Source: a virus
Virus record (IMG/VR): IMGVR_UViG_3300036398_003301
Location: 1 to 35,323 of that record
DNA: 35,323 nt
Direction: 5' to 3' (one strand)
The position numbers were made by a program, and so were the translations under genes. Below are positions 1-7,206 of this stretch, in pieces (positions within the stretch are counted from its first letter, which is position 1; each line of letters starts with the position of its first letter). Below the pieces are notes generated by a model. It ran no database searches, was not told the origin of the DNA, and saw nothing but the letters and a program-made list of their open reading frames with translations.

Positions 1-1
1 A

Positions 2-178
2 ACTGCCGAAGGTGACATCAACTCCATCGAATCCGCAGCGACAGCCCTCACAGGCCGCGTCTCCACTTTGGAGACCACCGCAGCAGGACTCGGCACGATG
101 TCCACGCAGAATGCCAACAATGTCGCAATCACCGGCGGCAGCATCGACGGCATCAGCTTCGACGGCGGCAGCTTCTAA
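2..178 (+). CDS. Tail-fibre-type structural protein, C-terminal fragment (5' end outside window)
   Basis: Reading frame 2 is open from the first base to a TAA at 176-178, giving the last 58 residues of a protein that starts upstream of the window. The end contains NANNVAITGGSIDGI, a string typical of the C-termini of phage tail-fibre and tail-appendage proteins, and finishes GISFDGGSF. The residues before it (ALTGRVSTLETTAAGLGTM) look like a short coiled-coil stalk. The gene opens the tail/appendage cluster that follows. The exact fibre function cannot be assigned from this fragment. Confidence 0.7.
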   Translation, partial: TAEGDINSIESAATALTGRVSTLETTAAGLGTMSTQNANNVAITGGSIDGISFDGGSF

Positions 179-242
179 TCAGCTCCCTCCCCCCCACAGC
201 GGCGGTGCGGTTCCAGCCCGCGCCGCCGCCACGGGGACACTG

Positions 243-272
243 CTTAAAACTTAATTCTTAAAACTTAAAACT
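243..272 (+). repeat. Short AT-rich direct repeats (CTTAAAACTT-type)
   Basis: The gap between the first two genes holds three closely spaced copies of a CTTAAAAC/CTTAATTC-type word just upstream of the ATG at 278. The rest of the gap (179-242) is GC-rich, with runs of C and GCCGCC. No Shine-Dalgarno sequence is visible before the next start. The AT-rich tract may simply keep the start region unstructured. Confidence 0.4.
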
Positions 273-277
273 TCTCC

Positions 278-646
278 ATGGCCACGGTCATCCAGCTCCT
301 CCGCTCCACGGTTCCAGGCCGAGTCCCTACAGCCGCGCAAGTGGCCCAGGGTCAACTCGCCCTCAACCTCTCCGACCGACGCCTCTATAGCAAAGACCAC
401 ACCAACGAAGTTTTCCGCCTCGCCCGCCCCCGCGACCCGAGCGACTACCAGATCCTCCACGCCGTGGACGGCGACGATCTCTACCTCGGCCGCCTGGCTT
501 GGGAAGACTACCCCGCCTCCGGCCCCGCCGAGGACTCCACTGCCTGGACCATTTACAAAATCACCACCAACTCCGCCGGCGATGTCGTCTCGGAGCAATC
601 CGCCACCGGCGCGTGGTCGAACAAGCAAAACCTGACCTTCGCATGA
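278..646 (+). CDS. Phage tail/appendage protein with fibre-type N-terminus
   Basis: This is a 122-residue protein. Its N-terminus (RSTVPGRVPTAAQVAQGQLALNLSDRRLYSKD, residues about 9-40) follows the pattern P-x-A-x-x-x-x-G-x-L-A-L-N-x-x-D-x-x-L-Y common at the start of phage tail fibres and receptor-binding proteins, where it usually docks to the virion. The remainder is short and beta-rich (YKITTNSAGDVVSEQSATGAW), so it may be a stand-alone adaptor rather than a full fibre. Its stop overlaps the start of the next gene as ATGA, implying translational coupling. Confidence 0.6.
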   Translation: MATVIQLLRSTVPGRVPTAAQVAQGQLALNLSDRRLYSKDHTNEVFRLARPRDPSDYQILHAVDGDDLYLGRLAWEDYPASGPAEDSTAWTIYKITTNSAGDVVSEQSATGAWSNKQNLTFA

Positions 647-1461
647 TATCGCCACTCTACGGCCAACTCTCGCCCCTGCGCGTCCCGACCTCGATGCGCT
701 TCATCTCGAATGACGCGGATGTCGTCGCCTATGTCCTCGCCGTCGAGGCCGCTGATGGGCAGCGATTGGAAGACGGCGTGATTTCCGCTTACGAATCCTT
801 CATCACCGGCTGCAAAACCGACAGCATCTGGACCGCCATCAAAGCCTCCTGCATTCTCGCAGGCGCTCGCACGCTTTCTGGTGCGCTCGTCCCACTCGTC
901 GGCACGGCTCCGACCAACGCAAATTTTGTAAGCGGTGATTACAACCGAGAAACCGGACTACTTGGAAACGGTTCGACTAAATATCTGAATGCAAATCGAA
1001 ACAATAATGCAGACGATAGATCAAACCGCCACGGGGCTGTATTTACGACGCAAACAGCAACAACAAATAACAGAATTTTATATGGTGCCGCATGGACTTC
1101 AAACAATGGGAACTTAATTCAACGCAGCTCATCGACATCTTACAACACACGAGCGAGTAGCGGCATGTCTAATATTACCGTTCCGTCCGCCGCAACAAAT
1201 GGGTTGGTTGGAATAACAAGATCTTCTTCATCTGGTTATGTTTTTTTGCATGGGGGGATTCTTTATTCGTTAGCTGTATCATCTTCAAATCCATTTTCCT
1301 CAAATTCAACTATTTTTGCAGGCATTGACGCTTTAGGGACTATATCTGGATACAACGCCAGCCGGATTTCCTTTTACAGCATTGGTTCAGGTCTCGACCT
1401 CGCCCTCCTCGACACCCGCGTGACCACCCTCATGACCGCCCTCGCCGCCGCCATCCCATGA
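643..1461 (+). CDS. Putative distal tail / receptor-binding protein
   Basis: The start is the ATG at 643, which overlaps the previous stop; an upstream in-frame extension is possible but would overlap the preceding gene for 145 bases. The 272-residue product is rich in Ser, Thr, Asn and Gly in its middle (about residues 90-245, e.g. LLGNGSTKYLNANRNN), consistent with a beta-sandwich (LamG-like) carbohydrate-binding domain, but I see no diagnostic motif. The DNA encoding this middle (about 920-1380) is much more AT-rich than both flanks, as expected for an exchanged host-range module. The protein ends LDTRVTTLMTALAAAIP and its stop is again ATGA-coupled to the next gene. Confidence 0.5.
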   Translation: MISPLYGQLSPLRVPTSMRFISNDADVVAYVLAVEAADGQRLEDGVISAYESFITGCKTDSIWTAIKASCILAGARTLSGALVPLVGTAPTNANFVSGDYNRETGLLGNGSTKYLNANRNNNADDRSNRHGAVFTTQTATTNNRILYGAAWTSNNGNLIQRSSSTSYNTRASSGMSNITVPSAATNGLVGITRSSSSGYVFLHGGILYSLAVSSSNPFSSNSTIFAGIDALGTISGYNASRISFYSIGSGLDLALLDTRVTTLMTALAAAIP

Positions 1462-1775
1462 CACTCGCCGCCCTCATACAACAGCCCGTGAGCTACGAGA
1501 CCGCAAAAGACCTCGCGCTTGTTTTCAGCTCCGAACTTGCCGCGCAACTCGCCGCCGTCCAAGCCGAGCATGGCAACCCGCGCCATGTCGCCAGCCCCGT
1601 CGATCTCGTCGATGGCCGCAAAATGCTCTGCGCCGACCTCCTGACCGAAGTCGGCCCCGGCGGCCTCTACTCCGGAGGGTTCGCGCATTTGCCATCCGAG
1701 CTTTTCGCTCAAGTCGAAGTCCTCCCCATGTCCCAAGTCCTCCCGCTCCTGCCTCAACCCGAAGAAGAAATCTAA
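1458..1775 (+). CDS. Small virion-region protein of unknown function
   Basis: This 105-residue protein is not recognised. The ATG overlaps the previous stop (ATGA). It has no signal peptide or membrane segment, is predicted mostly helical, and ends with an acidic tail (PQPEEEI). Its position between the putative receptor-binding protein and another appendage protein suggests a chaperone or minor tail component, but that is inference from context only. Confidence 0.55.
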   Translation: MTLAALIQQPVSYETAKDLALVFSSELAAQLAAVQAEHGNPRHVASPVDLVDGRKMLCADLLTEVGPGGLYSGGFAHLPSELFAQVEVLPMSQVLPLLPQPEEEI

Positions 1776-1789
1776 ACCCAACACCAACC

Positions 1790-2569
1790 ATGCTCGAACA
1801 AGTCTCCAACTCCGTTAAATTCCTCGCCTTTTTTTCGGCGTCAAAACAAGGCAAAACCGGTTTAACCGTAACCGTTGACATATACGACCCATCCGGTTCG
1901 CAGATCGTAACCGGCGGCAGCGCCACCGCCATCGGCGGTGGTCTCTACAGCTACACTCTTTCCACCAACAACAGCGCCGAGGGCGAATACGCCGCCGTAT
2001 TTAAGACCACCGACAGCACCGTCGATTCCCAGCACATCCCGTCTCTGTGGGTTCTCGGTCGCGCCGGAGTCGAAAACCTCGACGCCGCAACCAGCTCGCG
2101 CCTTGCCAGCAGCGCCTACACAGCCCCCACGGCAGCGCCAACGGTCACTGCAATCCGGCAGGAGATGGATTCCAACTCAACTAAACTTTCAAATCTCGAT
2201 GCCGCCGTATCAACCCGCTCGACCCTCACCGCAGCGCAAGTGAACGCCGAAGTGGACACCGCACTCTCTGATGTTGGCCTCACCACCACAATCACAGGCC
2301 GCATCGACCAAGCCATCAGTTCGCGCCTTGCCTCGGCCTCCTACACCGCGCCAGCCAATAGCGATGTCTCAGCAATCAAATCCAAGACCGACGCGCTCCC
2401 TGCCTCACCCGCAGCGACCGGAGACATCCCTACAGCCGCGCAGAACGCCACCGCCGTCTGGTCTAAACCGGCAAATGAATTGACGGTGGCAGACTCCATC
2501 GGTGAACGCGCAAAGCAACAAAGCACGGTAGCAATTACTGGCGCTCAACTCGCAGCCGCCCTCAGCTAA
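1790..2569 (+). CDS. Tail appendage protein with Ig-like N-terminus and fibre-like repeats
   Basis: The 259-residue protein begins with a beta-rich segment (residues about 15-90: TVTVDIYDPSGSQIVTGG, GGGLYSYTLS, GEYAAVFKT) resembling an Ig-like or BppU-type baseplate domain. Then follow repeated elements of the type NLDAA-(V/T)-S-(T/S)-R with SSRLASS(A)YTAP, seen twice (about residues 100-115 and 175-190), which are common in phage fibre stalks. A structural, surface-exposed role is likely. The stop TAA overlaps the ATG of the next gene by one base. Confidence 0.55.
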   Translation: MLEQVSNSVKFLAFFSASKQGKTGLTVTVDIYDPSGSQIVTGGSATAIGGGLYSYTLSTNNSAEGEYAAVFKTTDSTVDSQHIPSLWVLGRAGVENLDAATSSRLASSAYTAPTAAPTVTAIRQEMDSNSTKLSNLDAAVSTRSTLTAAQVNAEVDTALSDVGLTTTITGRIDQAISSRLASASYTAPANSDVSAIKSKTDALPASPAATGDIPTAAQNATAVWSKPANELTVADSIGERAKQQSTVAITGAQLAAALS

Positions 2570-2751
2570 TGGACACGCACCAAGCCACCGCCTCGTTCAC
2601 CGGCCTTCTTGCTACGGCGAGCGGCATCACGCTCTCCATGCTCCCCGAGCTTGAGGCGTGGCTTCGTATCGCGTCCTTGCTCATCGGCTGTGCCGTCGGA
2701 CTCGCCTCCCTTTACGCAATCCTCCGCAACAAAAAACACCCCCATGAATAA
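2569..2751 (+). CDS. Small membrane protein, putative holin
   Basis: The 60-residue protein has one strong hydrophobic segment (about residues 34-52, LRIASLLIGCAVGLASLYAIL) and a weaker, more amphipathic one before it (about 12-27), then a basic/polar tail (RNKKHPHE). Small size, membrane topology and position at the head of a cluster with a lipoprotein and a putative peptidoglycan enzyme fit a holin or antiholin. There is no sequence motif that proves it. The gene overlaps the next by 8 bases. Confidence 0.5.
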   Translation: MDTHQATASFTGLLATASGITLSMLPELEAWLRIASLLIGCAVGLASLYAILRNKKHPHE

Positions 2752-2908
2752 AATCCTCTCGCACTTAAAACAACCGTCCACCTTTCGCGGTTTGGCCGTG
2801 CTCGGCGGCCTCGCTGGTTTGAGCCTTTCTCCCCAGCATTGGGAAAGTATTGGCAGCGCCGTGGCGGCGGTCATAGCCCTCATCGAGATTTTCCGCAACG
2901 AGAAGTAA
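2744..2908 (+). CDS. Small holin-like membrane protein (54 aa)
   Basis: The start is the ATG at 2744, overlapping the end of the preceding gene. The protein begins MNKILSHLKQPSTFRGL, followed by a hydrophobic stretch with LSPQHWESIGSAVAAVIALI and a charged end (FRNEK). The layout (a short polar head with a PSTFRG/PSTWRG element, then one or two membrane segments) matches a class of very short phage proteins often annotated as holins. With the preceding gene it would form a two-component holin pair. Confidence 0.5.
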   Translation: MNKILSHLKQPSTFRGLAVLGGLAGLSLSPQHWESIGSAVAAVIALIEIFRNEK

Positions 2909-3075
2909 TGATCCACCCCGCCCAGATCGTCACCGGCCTCCTGGCGACCGCGTTTGCCGTAGGAGCCCTCCTGCTCCTCGGTGGATGCAGCACGCTGGGC
3001 ATCTCGCTCCAGACTGACTACGGGCAATTCAGCTACACGCTGCCGGAGCTGCCAAAGCCTACATCGAGCAAATGA
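2908..3075 (+). CDS. Small lipoprotein, candidate outer-membrane spanin
   Basis: The product is 55 residues, with a hydrophobic signal sequence (residues 6-24) ending in a lipobox LLGGC; Cys27 would be the lipidated residue. The mature part is only 29 residues and ends LPELPKPTSSK, short and proline-containing like Rz1-type o-spanins. It sits between two holin-like genes and a putative endolysin, which supports a lysis role. There is no obvious partner i-spanin with a coiled coil, so the spanin assignment remains tentative. The ATG overlaps the preceding TAA by one base. Confidence 0.5.
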   Translation: MIHPAQIVTGLLATAFAVGALLLLGGCSTLGISLQTDYGQFSYTLPELPKPTSSK

Positions 3076-3097
3076 CCCATAAATTTTAATCCTCCCG

Positions 3098-3643
3098 ATG
3101 CTCCCCCCGAGCCGTCCACAACAAGCCAAGTCCAAGACGCAAGCCCTGCTCACCAAGGCCCGCGTGGATGATGCCGTGGCGCTTGTGGGCATTCGAGGCT
3201 ACTACCGCGACAGTATGGGCAAAGTCGGTAAGAACGACCGAGGCATCTACGACGACGCCATTTTCCTCGTCTCGCCAAACGCCTACGCCACCTTCAACGC
3301 CAACACCGATCCCTCGATCCGCCGCGCAGGCATCGCCGTCCTCAAGCCCGGCGTTCATCGCTACCGCAAAGGCAAACACGGCCTCAGCAAGCCTGGCGGC
3401 GGCTACCCCGCCCTCCGCCCCGCCACGCCTAGCGAACAACTCCCCGTCCACCGCGACGACGAAGGCGACAGCATGGGCATCGCCATCAACATCCACAAAG
3501 GCGGCTTCCGCACGACCAGCAGCGAGGGCTGCCAGACGATCTACCCCAGCCAGTGGGAGTCTTTCATCTCCTTAATCTATTCCGAAATGGACCGCGCCGG
3601 TCAAAAGACAATTCCCTACCTACTCATGGAGGAAGAAGTATGA
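3098..3643 (+). CDS. Putative endolysin with YkuD-like (L,D-transpeptidase fold) active-site motif
   Basis: The 181-residue protein carries an H-x(8)-S-S-E-G-C-Q-T pattern: His133 in INIHKGG and Cys145 in SSEGCQT. This is the His/Cys arrangement of the YkuD (L,D-transpeptidase) fold, which uses the Cys to attack peptidoglycan cross-links. There is no signal peptide, so it would need the upstream holins to reach the wall. Downstream of a holin pair and a lipoprotein, an endolysin role is the best reading. The enzyme type (peptidase, transpeptidase or hydrolase) is not settled by sequence alone. Confidence 0.55.
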   Translation: MLPPSRPQQAKSKTQALLTKARVDDAVALVGIRGYYRDSMGKVGKNDRGIYDDAIFLVSPNAYATFNANTDPSIRRAGIAVLKPGVHRYRKGKHGLSKPGGGYPALRPATPSEQLPVHRDDEGDSMGIAINIHKGGFRTTSSEGCQTIYPSQWESFISLIYSEMDRAGQKTIPYLLMEEEV

Positions 3644-3876
3644 GCAAATCTAAGCAACAATCTCGCAAGGCAGTGCTCGAGCGCATTCGCAAGGAACTCG
3701 TCGATCAATTTGATTGCGGCCTCGCGGTGGTGAGCTGGGAGGAAGGCGGCACGACCTACCACATGGATTTAAAATTCGGGAACCAATACGCCGTCGAAGC
3801 ACTGGCCGACAGGACCAGCGACATTTTGTTCCCTATGGAAGACGACGAAGAAGAAGAGGAGGAAGAAGCATCATGA
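3640..3876 (+). CDS. Small acidic-tailed protein of unknown function
   Basis: The ATG at 3640 is chosen because a clear purine-rich Shine-Dalgarno (GGAGG) lies just upstream and the start overlaps the previous stop. The 78-residue protein has a basic N-terminus (SKSKQQSRKAVLERIRKEL), a compact beta-rich middle, and a C-terminus of almost continuous Asp/Glu. Highly acidic tails of this kind can mimic DNA or bind basic partners, but no family is recognised. Its codons for the Glu run also supply the GGAGG used by the next gene. Confidence 0.5.
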   Translation: MSKSKQQSRKAVLERIRKELVDQFDCGLAVVSWEEGGTTYHMDLKFGNQYAVEALADRTSDILFPMEDDEEEEEEEAS

Positions 3877-4880
3877 AAACATCCTGGAGTTCCATAGCCC
3901 GCGAGCAAGCTGACAAGGCGCACAAAACCGAGGTCGATGCGCTCAAAGCCAAGCTCGCTCAATACCAAGCCAGCGTCGAAAGCCTGGAGAAGCAACTCGG
4001 CATCGCGCTATCGCTCGGCAAGACCCGCATCCGCCCGCAGCCGCTCTCCGTCTCGATGAACGACAAAGCCGAAGCCGTCGCCATCGCGCTCGCCAGCGAT
4101 TGGCATGTGGAAGAAACCGTGGAAGCAGCATCGGTCAACGGCCTCAACGAATACCGCCTCTCCATCGCCAAGACCCGCATCGAGAAATTTTTCAGCACCA
4201 TTTGCCGCCTCACCGAAATTGAGCGCGGCGGGGCCAAGATCGATGATCTCATCCTCTGGCTCGGCGGCGACCTAATGACCGGGATGATCCACGAAGAACT
4301 CGCCGAGTCGAACAGCAAGACGCCCACGCAAGTCATCCTCTGGCTGCAAGACCGCCTCGCAGACGGCCTCGCCACCCTCAAGCCGCATTTCAAGCGCATC
4401 CTGATCCCGACCTCTTACGGGAACCACGGACGCACCACCGTCAAGCCCCGCCACGCCACCGGAGCCGCGCACAGCTACGAGTGGCTTCTCTACAAAATCC
4501 TCGAAGGCCGCTTTCACGGCGACCAGCAGATCGAATGGCAGATTGCGGATTCCTACTTCAACTTCATGACGGTCTATGACCGCCGCCTGCGCTTCCACCA
4601 CGGCGATGGACTCAAATTTCAAGGCGGCATCGGGGGCCTCACGATCCCTACCGAAAAGGCAATAGCTTCATGGAATAAGTCGCCGAACCGAGCCGACCTT
4701 GATCTCTTCGGCCACTGGCACCAATACCAGCAGAACCGCCACTGGCTCTGCAACGGAAGCCTCATCGGCTACAACGCCTACGCCCTCTCGATCAAAGCCA
4801 GCTACGAGCCACCGACGCAGACCTATTTTCTGCTCGATAAGAAACGCGGCCGCACCATGACCTCCCCCATCTACCTATGA
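3873..4880 (+). CDS. Calcineurin-like metallophosphoesterase
   Basis: The start at 3873 follows a GAGGAGG-type ribosome site and overlaps the previous stop. The 335-residue protein has a coiled-coil N-terminus (about residues 8-48) and then the metal-binding motifs of the calcineurin-like phosphoesterase superfamily in order: D-x-H (Asp76, His78), GGD (Asp133), GNH (Asn184, His185), a later His (HHGDG), and G-H-W-H (residues 280-283). Members cleave phosphodiester or phosphomonoester bonds using two metal ions, and phage homologues are often compared with SbcD/Mre11-like nucleases. Substrate is unknown. Location inside the late cluster is unusual for a DNA-repair enzyme. Confidence 0.8.
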   Translation: MKTSWSSIAREQADKAHKTEVDALKAKLAQYQASVESLEKQLGIALSLGKTRIRPQPLSVSMNDKAEAVAIALASDWHVEETVEAASVNGLNEYRLSIAKTRIEKFFSTICRLTEIERGGAKIDDLILWLGGDLMTGMIHEELAESNSKTPTQVILWLQDRLADGLATLKPHFKRILIPTSYGNHGRTTVKPRHATGAAHSYEWLLYKILEGRFHGDQQIEWQIADSYFNFMTVYDRRLRFHHGDGLKFQGGIGGLTIPTEKAIASWNKSPNRADLDLFGHWHQYQQNRHWLCNGSLIGYNAYALSIKASYEPPTQTYFLLDKKRGRTMTSPIYL

Positions 4881-5317
4881 CCTGGAAACACCTCGCCAAA
4901 AAGTCCAACTCCCTCCCGCCCGGCTGGAGCACCGCCGACGAAATCGCCGCCGACCTCGACTGCGAACCAAGCGAAGTCCCAAAAATCCTCGCCGCCTCGA
5001 TCCGCGACGGCCTCGTCGAGAAACAAAACTTCCCCCACTGGCAACCCGGCAGCCGCCAGCTCCTCTACCAGACCGGCTACCGGCAAAAGACCGGCAAGGT
5101 TATCTCCGAAAAAAGCCCACAAGTTTCTGACAAAACCCCAGACTCCATCCCCGGCATCCCTGACGATCTCCTGCCCAAGGTGCGAGATAAAATCCTCGCC
5201 CACCCGCACAAAACCGCCAGCGCCATCAAAGATCTGTTCAGCACAAACAACCGCATGCGCCTGAGCGTAGCTGCCATCCGCAGCCTACTTGACAAGGCTC
5301 CGCACAATAGAAGGTAG
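4877..5317 (+). CDS. Protein with two helix-turn-helix-like segments
   Basis: The 146-residue protein is ATGA-coupled to the phosphoesterase. Residues about 18-48 (STADEIAADLDCEPSEVPKI) resemble a winged-helix DNA-binding segment, followed by an aromatic wing-like region (NFPHWQPGSRQLLYQ). A second helical set near the C-terminus (residues about 97-140, with TASAIKDLF and LSVAAIRSLL) resembles another HTH. A DNA-binding role is plausible, perhaps late regulation or cooperation with the phosphoesterase. No named family is recognised. Confidence 0.5.
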   Translation: MTWKHLAKKSNSLPPGWSTADEIAADLDCEPSEVPKILAASIRDGLVEKQNFPHWQPGSRQLLYQTGYRQKTGKVISEKSPQVSDKTPDSIPGIPDDLLPKVRDKILAHPHKTASAIKDLFSTNNRMRLSVAAIRSLLDKAPHNRR

Positions 5318-7204
5318 ATGCCAGATGACCAAACAATCGTAGAAGGCGATGCCGGATTCCTCGGCATGGCCTCCCGCTTGAACCCGCTGCAATTGCAGCC
5401 GGGCATGGTCCAATACGCCGAAAACATGCGGCTTGACCGAGGCGTGGCGCAGACACGCAAAGGCGCGAAGCGGCTGGGTGATGGCATCTCGGCAGGCACT
5501 CAGCCTCTCACTCTCCCATTTGTGCTGGATGCCAATGCCCGCGTGCGCACGATCTACAGCGGCGGCATCTTCGCCAGCGGCGTTTTCAGCTCGCCGAACT
5601 ACGACGATGAGAATGAATACATAATCCTCTGCGGGCCTTCCTCGGCATTTCTCTACCGGCAGGACGAGCCCATTGAAGAAATAAGCTATCCACCTGACGA
5701 GATCATCGACCCCTCAGATAGCGTTTCAACGATCCAAGCATTCAATCGTTTCTACCTTCTGCGCGAGGCCGACATGACGCTGCCTGGCTGGGATTGGCAA
5801 TACACCACCGCCAGCGGCATCGCGGTCTCCGGCACCACGGCTACCGTCCACATCGCCGCCCATGGTTTCGCTGCTGGACAGCGCGTGCGGATAGAGGAGG
5901 GGAGCGAAGCGGTATTTCAAGGGCATGAGTATGACATCCTCACAGCTACGGCCAATGCCTTCAGCATCTCCGTGCCTGCTGGCACAGCGCCGGATGTCTC
6001 GGCCGACATCGCAGTCCGCCGCGTCAAAGCCCCGCTGTGGTGGGATGGCTCGACGATGGACTTTCAACGCGCCGCCGCTGGCGTGCCGCTTGATAATGCG
6101 TCTTTTAAAACCCTGCGCTCCACCGGCTGGGCCAGCTACATCGGAAACCGCCTCTGGATCCCCGACGGCCGCGACACCGTGGCGATCTCGGATGTTCTTG
6201 ACCCCGACCTCTACGATCCGTTTTTCCAAAGTTTCCGCGCCAACCAGGGAAGCAACGACTACCTGGTGGCAATCCACCCATGGGTCGAGGGCCAAGCACT
6301 GGTCTTCATGCGCAACTCGATCTGGCTTGCCAACCTCGCCGACACCGTAAACGCAACAGGAGACACTATCACGGTGGACCCTGCCGTTTCCCGCCTCACG
6401 CTGCTCACCGACGAGATCGGCTGCGTAGCCCGCCGCTCGATCCAGACGGCCGGTCAGTTTGTTTTCTTTCTCTCCGACGCCGGAGTTTACAGGCTGGACA
6501 CTCAGCTCGACCTCAAGCTCCGCGCCAACACCCAGCCTCTCTCGGACCCTATCGCCGACCAGTTCGACGAGATCAATACGGACTACGCTCACCTCGCCGT
6601 AGGCCGGTGGTGGAACAATCGCTACTACCTCGCCGTGCCCATCGGCGAGAACGCTACGGCCAACAACACGCTATTCCTGTGGAACGCCCTCAACTCGCAG
6701 TGGGAAAGCCGCGACACCTACGCCATAAATATCGACGAGCTACTGGTCGCCACCTACTCCAGCCAACGCCGCCTCTTCGCAGCGAGCCGCGCCGGAACGC
6801 TCTTTTTGCTCGATGAGCTGGACTACGGCGACGAGGTGCCCTACGCGAACGCGCAAGACCTCTACACCGAAATCCTCTCCGAACTCATCACCCGCCGCTA
6901 CGGCTGGGGAAGCCTCAACACAAAACGCCTCACCCGCGCCAAAGCCAGCGTGCTCCTGCCAGACGCCTCCGCCTGCACGCTCGATGCCTTGACGACTGAC
7001 TACGATGCGGACTTCCAAGTCGCCGCCCTGGAGAACACCACCAGTGAGGAGGAAGACTACACGCTCAAAGCCCCCCTGCGCTGCAAAGCCACCGGCCTCG
7101 ACCTCCGCTTCCGCACGCAAAGCGGCCGCCCCATTCTGCGTCAAATCAGCGCCGAGGCTACTCGCTCCGGTTTTGACCCCACCGAAACCCGCACCCTAAA
7201 CTAA
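5318..7204 (+). CDS. Large virion structural protein, probable tail nozzle/neck protein
   Basis: The start follows the preceding stop with no gap. The 628-residue protein begins with a motif seen in several podovirus-like tail proteins (ASRLNPLQLQPGMVQYAENM, then RGVAQTRKG). An inserted beta domain (about residues 165-230) precedes repeated aromatic beta blades such as NRLWIPDGRD, GRWWNNRYYLAVP and NTLFLWNALNSQWES. Those blades suggest a propeller-like body, as in the T7 gp12 tail nozzle. There is no signal or membrane segment. Exact placement in the virion is inference. Confidence 0.6.
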   Translation: MPDDQTIVEGDAGFLGMASRLNPLQLQPGMVQYAENMRLDRGVAQTRKGAKRLGDGISAGTQPLTLPFVLDANARVRTIYSGGIFASGVFSSPNYDDENEYIILCGPSSAFLYRQDEPIEEISYPPDEIIDPSDSVSTIQAFNRFYLLREADMTLPGWDWQYTTASGIAVSGTTATVHIAAHGFAAGQRVRIEEGSEAVFQGHEYDILTATANAFSISVPAGTAPDVSADIAVRRVKAPLWWDGSTMDFQRAAAGVPLDNASFKTLRSTGWASYIGNRLWIPDGRDTVAISDVLDPDLYDPFFQSFRANQGSNDYLVAIHPWVEGQALVFMRNSIWLANLADTVNATGDTITVDPAVSRLTLLTDEIGCVARRSIQTAGQFVFFLSDAGVYRLDTQLDLKLRANTQPLSDPIADQFDEINTDYAHLAVGRWWNNRYYLAVPIGENATANNTLFLWNALNSQWESRDTYAINIDELLVATYSSQRRLFAASRAGTLFLLDELDYGDEVPYANAQDLYTEILSELITRRYGWGSLNTKRLTRAKASVLLPDASACTLDALTTDYDADFQVAALENTTSEEEDYTLKAPLRCKATGLDLRFRTQSGRPILRQISAEATRSGFDPTETRTLN

Positions 7205-7206
7205 AC

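Noticed and set aside
5726-6592. Minus-strand ORF of 288 codons
   Set aside because: Antisense shadow of the tail nozzle gene with no motif.
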